DNA of 10,958 bases from Methanobacterium sp. (lineage in GTDB: Archaea; Methanobacteriota; Methanobacteria; Methanobacteriales; Methanobacteriaceae): positions 4,329 to 15,286 of the forward strand of contig PMGM01000051.1 of assembly GCA_003158115.1 (NCBI GenBank). The letters are read 5' to 3'. A program made the position numbers and the translations under genes. Positions 6,431 through 10,958 of this stretch are shown here, in pieces (position 1 is the first letter of the stretch; every line of letters starts with the position of its first letter). The notes beneath the pieces are model-generated. The model was not told the origin of the DNA and ran no database searches. It saw only the letters and a list, made by a program, of their open reading frames with translations.

Positions 6431-7675
6431 TTAACCTCTGGGATCTTTTATCTCTCCAGAAATTGCTGAGGCCGCAACAACAGCAGGGTTAGCTAAGAAA
6501 ACCTCAGATTCAGGGTCTCCCATTCTTCCAAGGAAGTTTCTATTAGTGGTTGCTATACATACTTCTTTGGATCCAAGAACGCCCATATGACCACCTAAAC
6601 ATGGTCCACAACCAGGATTGCATATTATTGCCCTTGAGTCCATAAATGTATCTATAAGTCCATTATGGAGAGCTTCTCTATATATTTCAGCAGACGCCGG
6701 AATTATAATAAGTCTAACATCTTCATGGACAGTTTTTCCCTCTAAAACTTCCCCTGCCTGTACCAGATCTTCTAAACGTCCATTTGTACATGAACCTATG
6801 AATGCCTGATTTATTGTGGTGCCTTCAACACTTGAAATGGGCTTGACATTATCAACGTTATGGGGACATGCTATCTGTGGTTCCATATCCTCAACTTGGA
6901 AGTTAAACTCCTTTTCATAGGTGTAGTCTTTATTTGATTTGACAACTTCGAAGTTGTTGACATTTCTATTTTTTAGATATTGTAATGTTGCTTTGTTAGG
7001 TTCCATTATCCCATTTTTTGCACCGCTTTCAATGGCCATATTACATATGGTCATTCTGCCCGATACATCCATTGAGTCTATTGTGTTGCCTGTAAATTCC
7101 AATGTTTTATAGGTTGCTCCATAGGTTCCTATTTCACCTATTACATTGAGAATCACATCTTTAGCCGTCACAAATTGGCCTAGTTTACCTTCAACTGTTA
7201 TTTTAAATGCTTCGGGTACTCTGAACCAAGTTTTACCAGTTGCAAAAACAAATGCCATATCGGTTGCACCCATACCTGTTGCAAATGCTCCAAAAGCTCC
7301 ATGTGTACAGGTATGTGAATCTGCCCCTACAACCACAGAACCAGGCTTTATCAACCCATATTCCGGCATTACTTGGTGACATATTCCCTCACCATGGCTG
7401 AAATAATTTTTAATTCCCTGTTTTTTGGCAAATTCCCTTGTAACCTTATGAAATTCTGCGGATCCAATGGTGTTTGGGGGCATGGTATGATCACAGATTA
7501 TAACTATTTTATCGGGATCCCACACTTTATCTGAAATCTTTTTAAATGTGTTTATGGTTGGTGGAGATGTTCCATCATGGGACATGGCCAGATCAACATT
7601 TACCTCTATAATTTCACCAGGATTTACAATTTTTTTACCTGCAGACCTTGCAAGAATTTTTTCTGTTACATTCAT
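6431..7675 (-). CDS. hacA: Homoaconitase large subunit (HacA/AksD; LeuC-like family)
   Basis: A 414-residue 4Fe-4S hydro-lyase large subunit. Cluster cysteines are Cys296 (GSCTNGR) and Cys356 and Cys359 (CNPGCGPC); other family marks are SHGEGICHQ at 93-101 and GADSHTCTHG at 117-126. The length is usual for archaeal split enzymes. With a separate small subunit it would isomerise homocitrate to homoisocitrate via homoaconitate and act on the longer homologues of the coenzyme B route. The LeuC paralogue (isopropylmalate isomerase) is very similar, since specificity lies mainly in the small subunit, which is not in this window. I prefer the homoaconitase reading because the homocitrate synthase gene is directly upstream on the same strand. 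The ATG at 7675 has AAGGAT about 8 bases ahead. The stop is 2 bases from the DUF98 start. Confidence 0.85.
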   Translation of the reverse strand: MNVTEKILARSAGKKIVNPGEIIEVNVDLAMSHDGTSPPTINTFKKISDKVWDPDKIVIICDHTMPPNTIGSAEFHKVTREFAKKQGIKNYFSHGEGICHQVMPEYGLIKPGSVVVGADSHTCTHGAFGAFATGMGATDMAFVFATGKTWFRVPEAFKITVEGKLGQFVTAKDVILNVIGEIGTYGATYKTLEFTGNTIDSMDVSGRMTICNMAIESGAKNGIMEPNKATLQYLKNRNVNNFEVVKSNKDYTYEKEFNFQVEDMEPQIACPHNVDNVKPISSVEGTTINQAFIGSCTNGRLEDLVQAGEVLEGKTVHEDVRLIIIPASAEIYREALHNGLIDTFMDSRAIICNPGCGPCLGGHMGVLGSKEVCIATTNRNFLGRMGDPESEVFLANPAVVAASAISGEIKDPRG

Positions 7676-7748
7676 TCTGATTTATCCTTCAAAATATTTT
7701 TTTTAAACCCATTTTTTATAATTAAGAGATATTTATGGGATTATTTTT

Positions 7749-7759
7749 ATATTTTTATA
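7749..7759 (-). promoter_or_regulatory. Possible TATA element of hacA
   Basis: In the 161-base gap after aksA, the - strand reads AAGTATAAAAATAT (core TATAAAAATAT at 7759-7749), about 75 bases before the hacA ATG. Transcription would start near 7730. No strong terminator is seen after aksA, so hacA may also be reached by read-through. Confidence 0.35.
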
Positions 7760-7836
7760 CTTAATCTTATTTTTGATATGTGGATTAATTTCTGTTAGTT
7801 TCTAAATATATCCATTTGATCATGACTTTTATTTCT

Positions 7837-9012
7837 TTAAAGTTCGAATGGTCCTCTGACAGATCTGACAATGTCGTTGAAAAGTTTGTCGTTTATATAT
7901 TTGCCCTCTTCTCTTTTGCTTTTAACCTGTTCAACTATCTTACATAGTTCATCCTTTGTAACATCTATTCCACATTCATTCAGCTTTGCTCTAACAGCAC
8001 GGCATCCAGAATGTTTTCCAAGAACGATTCTTCTTTGTTGTCCTACCATTTCTGGTAAAAACGGTTCGTAGGTTAATGGTTCTTCAATAACTGCATCTAC
8101 ATGTATTCCGGATTCGTGTCGGAATATATTTTTACCCACAATTGGTTTGTTGTCTGGTATCTTCATATGGGTGAGCGATTCAACGAGTTTGGATATTTCA
8201 TAGAATTTGCTTATGTCAAAATCCAGATCTATGCCATAAATAATTTTTAATGTCATTATCAGTTCTTCAAGGGAACAGTTACCAGCCCTTTCACCTATTC
8301 CATTAACAGTTGTTGATACTGCATTTGCACCTGCAAGCAATCCTGCTATTGAATTTGAAAGTGCCATTCCAAAGTCGTTATGACAGTGCAGTGCTATTTC
8401 TGCCTTGACAATCGGTCTGATTTCCTTCACAAGATAATCCATCCCATACGGGCTAATAGCTCCCACAGTATCTGCTATGTGCACCCTGTCAACACCATAG
8501 TTGTCTGCTTTTTTGTATAATTGTTTTAAGAATTCTAGATCGGTTCTTGTGGCATCCTCAGCAGAGAATGCAACAAATAATCCATGGTCCTTTGCATGTT
8601 CAATTGAGCTCATGCAGACGTTTAGGATTTCCTCACGTGTCATCTTTATTTTATGTTTAAGATGAAGGTCTGATGTTCCCATAAATGTTATTATTCCATC
8701 AACATCACAGTCTATTGCCGTGTCTATATCAGATTTTTTAGTACGAGACAACACAAGGATTTGTGCATCTAGATCTTCCTTGACAATAGCCTTAATAGAT
8801 CTCTTCTCTTCATTGGATACAACCGGGAATCCTGCTTCAATCTGATGGATTCCGAGTTCATCAAGCTTTTTAGCAATTTGCAGTTTTTCTGGAGTTCTTA
8901 AACATACACCCGGAGTTTGTTCACCATCTCTGAGTGTTGTATCATATACTGTTATTTTCTCTGGAAACTTTAAATTTGCTTTTTCGTTAAAGGGGCTTAC
9001 AAAGTATTTCAA
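7837..9012 (-). CDS. aksA: Homocitrate synthase AksA
   Basis: A 391-residue DRE-TIM metallolyase condensing acetyl-CoA with 2-oxoglutarate to (R)-homocitrate and, in methanogens, extending the chain to 2-oxoadipate, 2-oxopimelate and 2-oxosuberate for coenzyme B. Key residues: TTLRDGEQ at 25-32 (Arg28 catalytic, Asp29 metal), AEDATR at 151-156, ADTVGA at 180-185, metal-binding LHCHNDFG at 208-215 (His209, His211), GIGERAGN at 238-245, and FRHESGIHVDA at 297-307. HVDA rather than the HQDG of isopropylmalate synthase, and absence of the C-terminal leucine-sensing domain, argue for AksA over LeuA. The start is TTG at 9012: an AAGGTGGGA ribosome site (about 9018-9026) sits at good spacing, and no Met precedes the DTTLRDGEQ motif. 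hacA lies 161 bases downstream on the same strand and performs the next pathway step. Confidence 0.92.
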   Translation of the reverse strand: MKYFVSPFNEKANLKFPEKITVYDTTLRDGEQTPGVCLRTPEKLQIAKKLDELGIHQIEAGFPVVSNEEKRSIKAIVKEDLDAQILVLSRTKKSDIDTAIDCDVDGIITFMGTSDLHLKHKIKMTREEILNVCMSSIEHAKDHGLFVAFSAEDATRTDLEFLKQLYKKADNYGVDRVHIADTVGAISPYGMDYLVKEIRPIVKAEIALHCHNDFGMALSNSIAGLLAGANAVSTTVNGIGERAGNCSLEELIMTLKIIYGIDLDFDISKFYEISKLVESLTHMKIPDNKPIVGKNIFRHESGIHVDAVIEEPLTYEPFLPEMVGQQRRIVLGKHSGCRAVRAKLNECGIDVTKDELCKIVEQVKSKREEGKYINDKLFNDIVRSVRGPFEL

Positions 9013-9046
9013 CAGATTCCCACCTTATTTTTTTTCATTTAAAATA

Positions 9047-9054
9047 ATATATAA
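9047..9054 (-). promoter_or_regulatory. Possible aksA TATA element
   Basis: On the - strand GGTTATATATTATT places TTATATAT about 35-42 bases before the TTG start. A start site near 9028 would leave a leader only about 16 bases long, just enough for the ribosome site. Farther upstream TATA-like patches could be used instead. Confidence 0.3.
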
Positions 9055-9297
9055 CCTCTAAATTCTAAGAAAATATTAATAATTTCGATTCCAATAATTT
9101 GCGGATTTAAATATTTTCTTTCCTAAATGAAGTGATTACTTTTTATCTATTAATACTTTACATATTTATATAATGAATCTTCTTAGATCAGTTATATTTA
9201 TATATATTTACTTTTCCATTTAATCAATTATTTAAATTTTTGAAAATTAACATGTGAAGTATATATCAATTTTTTATTATTATTCCTATTAATTAAT

Positions 9298-9305
9298 AAA
9301 AAAAA
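9298..9305 (-). terminator. T8 run downstream of CYTH gene
   Basis: On the - strand the sequence ATTTATTTTTTTTATTAATT lies about 75 bases after the CYTH stop codon. It fits a U-tract terminator; no preceding stem is clear. Confidence 0.3.
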
Positions 9306-9380
9306 TAAATGTTTAACCCAATATATGGCATATCTGTACTTTATGTAGGTTTATTGAAGATTATAGAAGGACTGTGAGTT

Positions 9381-9920
9381 TTAATCTATTCCCATGAGTT
9401 CAAGGTAGGATCTTCTTTCGAATCCTTCCTCTATACCAAGCTGTTTGTATATGTCATATATTTTCTGGATAGATGCACTCGTATCCTCATCTTCATTGGC
9501 TTCTGTTTCTATTTCAACATAGGTTCCAACATCCTGTACAGTGTCCAGGGTTATAATAAATTCTTTAATATGGTAGATATCCCTATTCTTTTTTACACTT
9601 GCAGCTTTTCGAAAATTTAGATTTTCCAAGATGAGAGATGTGTTCTCGGCATCTGAAACATCAACCTCTATTTCTTTACGTGTTTTAGATATATTATCCA
9701 ATTTAGCCCCTTTATATGTGAGTATAACACGTGTTTTACCATTTTCTGGTATTTTACGTATTCTTAATGCTTCATCTGTTTCACCAAAGTCTTTATGTGG
9801 TGCATTATAGTAAATATCACTTTGATATTCTGTTTTCATCTTAATCGCACCTATTTGGGTTAATTTTTTTCTAACTTCATCAAAATCTTTTACAATTGCC
9901 TTGACTTCAACTTCTATCAA
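9381..9920 (-). CDS. cyaB: CYTH-domain protein (class IV adenylate cyclase/CyaB-like)
   Basis: A CYTH triphosphate-tunnel protein, 179 residues from the chosen TTG start. The defining ExExK is EVEVK at 3-7; further tunnel residues are Arg53 and Arg55 (ALRIRK), Lys70 (TYKG), the KEIEVDV acids near 83-87, Lys110/Lys111 and Arg113, Asp126 (TLDTV) and Glu136/Glu138 (YVEIE), then the typical ending RRSYLELMG. Family members make cAMP or hydrolyse thiamine triphosphate or tripolyphosphate; archaeal substrates are largely unknown, so the cyclase name is by similarity only. Start choice: TTG at 9920 has GGGGGATG 5 bases upstream and gives the family-like N-terminus MIEVEVK. ATG at 9935 (adding MGDAY) has no ribosome site. 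A TTG at 10010 would add 30 residues without domain character and overlap the upstream gene. A 14-codon mini-ORF ends across the TTG start. Confidence 0.85.
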   Translation of the reverse strand: MIEVEVKAIVKDFDEVRKKLTQIGAIKMKTEYQSDIYYNAPHKDFGETDEALRIRKIPENGKTRVILTYKGAKLDNISKTRKEIEVDVSDAENTSLILENLNFRKAASVKKNRDIYHIKEFIITLDTVQDVGTYVEIETEANEDEDTSASIQKIYDIYKQLGIEEGFERRSYLELMGID

Positions 9921-9961
9921 ATAAGCATCCCCCATGGTTCTGTAAATATTATATCTATCAT
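9917..9961 (-). CDS. Possible 14-codon leader ORF overlapping the CYTH start
   Basis: On the - strand AGGTGG (9972-9967) is followed after 5 bases by ATG (9961) and 14 sense codons reading MIDIIFTEPWGMLI, ending in TGA that shares bases with the CYTH TTG start (TTGA overlap). The good ribosome site has no in-frame CYTH start to serve, which is why I list it. It may be a coupling leader or chance; the peptide resembles nothing I recognise. Confidence 0.3.
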   Translation of the reverse strand: MIDIIFTEPWGMLI

Positions 9962-10002
9962 CTGTACCACCTATGAAAATTTTATAAAAAATTATGGTAA
10001 AA

Positions 10003-10413
10003 TTATCCAACTCTTCGCTGTATAGAATTTTTAATATAGTATCTTGATTTTTCTATCTGATCCAAGTAGTCATCTATGGTATTTTCAACTACATCGTATG
10101 TAGCTATTGTGAGATTTCTTTCACGGGTAAGTTTTTTCTTTTGTTCGGTTAGTTTAGATACTGATGGTTTTTTGGAAAAAAGACCTTTTTTAACATTGGC
10201 TGACTGATCCACTTCTTTCAGCTTTGTTACATATTCCAGTCTAATCCTTCTGATATCTGCACGCACATTGTACCGTATTTTTATTAATATCTTTTCCATT
10301 TCATTCAACTGGTTTAATGTATCCATAGCAATATCAATAGTAGAAACATCTACTTCCATACCTTCGATGCCTAATTCTAATAACTGCTTACGATACTTTT
10401 TAGGGCCTAACAT
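10003..10413 (-). CDS. Small helical, histidine-free conserved-type hypothetical protein
   Basis: I do not recognise a named family. The 136-residue product is highly charged, lacks signal peptide and membrane segments, and contains no histidine or cysteine. It looks like two long amphipathic helical blocks, about 28-68 and 85-132, joined by a basic linker with GLFSKKPSVS (77-86), so a coiled-coil hairpin is likely. The ATG at 10413 is well supported by GGGGG about 8 bases upstream (10421-10425). It lies directly upstream of the CYTH gene on the same strand and is the only candidate partner for it. CHAD proteins often accompany CYTH domains, but CHAD depends on conserved histidines, absent here. 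It is divergently oriented from tbp. That it is a real gene is well supported; its role is unknown. Confidence 0.75.
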   Translation of the reverse strand: MLGPKKYRKQLLELGIEGMEVDVSTIDIAMDTLNQLNEMEKILIKIRYNVRADIRRIRLEYVTKLKEVDQSANVKKGLFSKKPSVSKLTEQKKKLTRERNLTIATYDVVENTIDDYLDQIEKSRYYIKNSIQRRVG

Positions 10414-10476
10414 AAGATTTCCCCCGTTAAACTTAAATCTCTTTAAAATTGATTTACTCCATCATAAAAACTAATC

Positions 10477-10494
10477 TATATAAATTTATATAAA
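10477..10494 (-). promoter_or_regulatory. Doubled TATA element of the helical hypothetical gene
   Basis: On the - strand TTTATATA occurs twice, at 10494-10487 and 10484-10477, 10 bases apart, 64-80 bases before the ATG. The + strand 10477-10492 is a perfect 16-base palindrome. Transcription would start near 10455 or 10465. Confidence 0.45.
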
Positions 10495-10785
10495 TTATAT
10501 TAATCATACTATTATCTTATCACGCATTTAAATTATATAAGAAATTCAGAAGGTTGGTAAATATAAGACCATTTTATGCTTAAACCACTTAATACTATAC
10601 ATCAACAATTTAAATACAAAAGTTTCCGATATTAACAATGCAATCCATCTAATTCCATATAGTTTGTTGTTAGATCATTAAATACACGTCTCTAATAAAA
10701 AAAATCATTTTTGATTAATAAAAATTTGATTTAAAAGTGTTGAAAACTATATATAAGTATATAAAATGGTGGTAAAAAAAGCACC

Positions 10786-10793
10786 TTTATATA
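10786..10793 (+). promoter_or_regulatory. tbp TATA box
   Basis: TTTATATA at 10786-10793 is a consensus archaeal TATA box behind a purine-rich run (AAAAAAAGC) that could be the BRE. Transcription would begin near 10812-10816, giving a leader of about 60 bases. Further TATA-like patches lie upstream at 10748-10757 and 10758-10766. Confidence 0.6.
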
Positions 10794-10872
10794 AGTTGGA
10801 TTAGTAATTAACAATTTATAGAATATTAAACTAAATTCTGATTATAAATTAAATACATCTGGAGGAAATTTA

Positions 10873-10958
10873 ATGACAACTGTAGAAATTAAAGTTGAAA
10901 ACATCGTGGCATCTGCCGCGCTTGGAAAGTCGCTAGACCTTCCCCAAGTTGCTCCTGC
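10873..10958 (+). CDS. tbp: TATA-binding protein, 5' part only
   Basis: The first 28 codons and two bases of a gene cut by the window edge. The translation starts MTTVEIKVENIVASAALG and continues KSLDLPQVAP, the typical opening strand and first-repeat start of archaeal TBP, the general factor that binds TATA boxes and recruits TFB and RNA polymerase. The ATG at 10873 follows GGAGG at 10861-10865 with 7-base spacing. A consensus TATA box sits about 80 bases upstream. The saddle repeats themselves cannot be examined here. Confidence 0.9.
   Translation, partial: MTTVEIKVENIVASAALGKSLDLPQVAP

Larger units (their letters stand above)
9013..9380. other. 368-base AT-rich gap: aksA leader and CYTH gene 3' end
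   Basis: It holds the aksA ribosome site and promoter near 9012-9055 and, at the far side, the 3' end of the CYTH gene with a T8 run. Several TATA-like patches occur (around 9105-9115, 9155-9172 and 9190-9210), but the base composition makes them poorly informative. I see no gene, tRNA fold or recognisable riboswitch. Confidence 0.6.
10414..10872. other. 459-base divergent regulatory region before tbp
   Basis: It contains the promoter of the helical hypothetical gene (-) near 10477-10494 and tandem TATA-like elements for tbp (+) at 10748-10793. The middle, 10500-10740, is AT-rich with no open frame above about 20 codons, no repeat family and no tRNA-like fold that I can see. Confidence 0.6.

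Noticed and set aside
6431..7675. Reading the aconitase-family gene as leucine-pathway LeuC
   Set aside because: Sequence alone cannot exclude it, but the upstream homocitrate synthase makes the homoaconitase role more likely. The small subunit that decides specificity is not in the window.
7577..7798. A + strand open frame of 73 codons across the hacA start and the aksA-hacA gap
   Set aside because: It overlaps the hacA N-terminus in antisense; the rest is Phe/Ile/Tyr-rich translation of AT-rich spacer.
7837..9012. Reading the DRE-TIM enzyme as LeuA or citramalate synthase
   Set aside because: GIHVDA instead of GIHQDG and the absence of the C-terminal regulatory domain favour AksA.
9013..9380. 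Riboswitch or small RNA gene in the aksA upstream gap
   Set aside because: Only short AT-only inverted repeats such as AATTTT/AAAATT near 9235-9250 are present; there is no conserved riboswitch core or GC-rich fold.
10003..10413. CHAD domain next to the CYTH protein
   Set aside because: CHAD relies on conserved histidines; this protein has none and is about half the usual length.
10576..10635. A 19-codon + strand frame (starting MLKPLNTIHQ) in the tbp upstream region
   Set aside because: It has no ribosome site, is very short, and shows no similarity to anything I recognise.

Overview
The window looks like a chromosomal core region from a low-GC methanogenic archaeon of the Methanobacteriales (Methanobacterium-like). 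Support comes from a Cdc48/VAT-type AAA+ ATPase, a FEN1-family flap endonuclease with a PCNA-binding tail, the start of a TATA-binding protein gene, the coenzyme B pathway enzymes AksA and HacA, archaeal TATA elements, and purine-rich Shine-Dalgarno sites. From memory, the same gene order occurs in Methanothermobacter thermautotrophicus; this was not checked. I see no mobile elements, CRISPR arrays, rRNA or tRNA genes.

Layout. The left part (1-4443) is on the + strand: cdc48, a hairpin-plus-T-tract terminator, an ahcY-family thioether hydrolase, and 44 bases later a DUF2119 gene. A 359-base gap holds the convergent 3' ends. From 4803 to 10413 everything is on the - strand. Read in the direction of transcription, it is a small histidine-free helical protein, a CYTH/class IV adenylate cyclase-like protein, a 368-base gap, aksA (homocitrate synthase), hacA (homoaconitase large subunit), a DUF98 chorismate lyase-like gene 2 bases after hacA, and fen. 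A 459-base divergent region then leads to tbp on the + strand, which runs off the right edge after 28 codons.

How the genes fit together. AksA and HacA carry out the first steps of 2-oxoacid chain elongation toward the 7-mercaptoheptanoyl part of coenzyme B. The coupled DUF98 gene may supply a chorismate-derived aromatic precursor for methanopterin, so this - strand cluster may join two methanogenesis cofactors. The ahcY product recycles the by-product of SAM-dependent methylation; its nucleobase pocket looks more like S-inosylhomocysteine hydrolase than classical SAHH. Cdc48, FEN1 and TBP are housekeeping proteins for proteolysis/remodelling, replication and transcription.

The most interesting signals are an M14/aspartoacylase-like layout of putative zinc and catalytic residues in the uncharacterised DUF2119 protein, an 8-bp inverted repeat bracketing the fen TATA element, a mini-ORF whose stop overlaps the probable TTG start of the CYTH gene, and the altered AhcY base pocket. 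I did not find convincing evidence for a wholly new multi-gene system.
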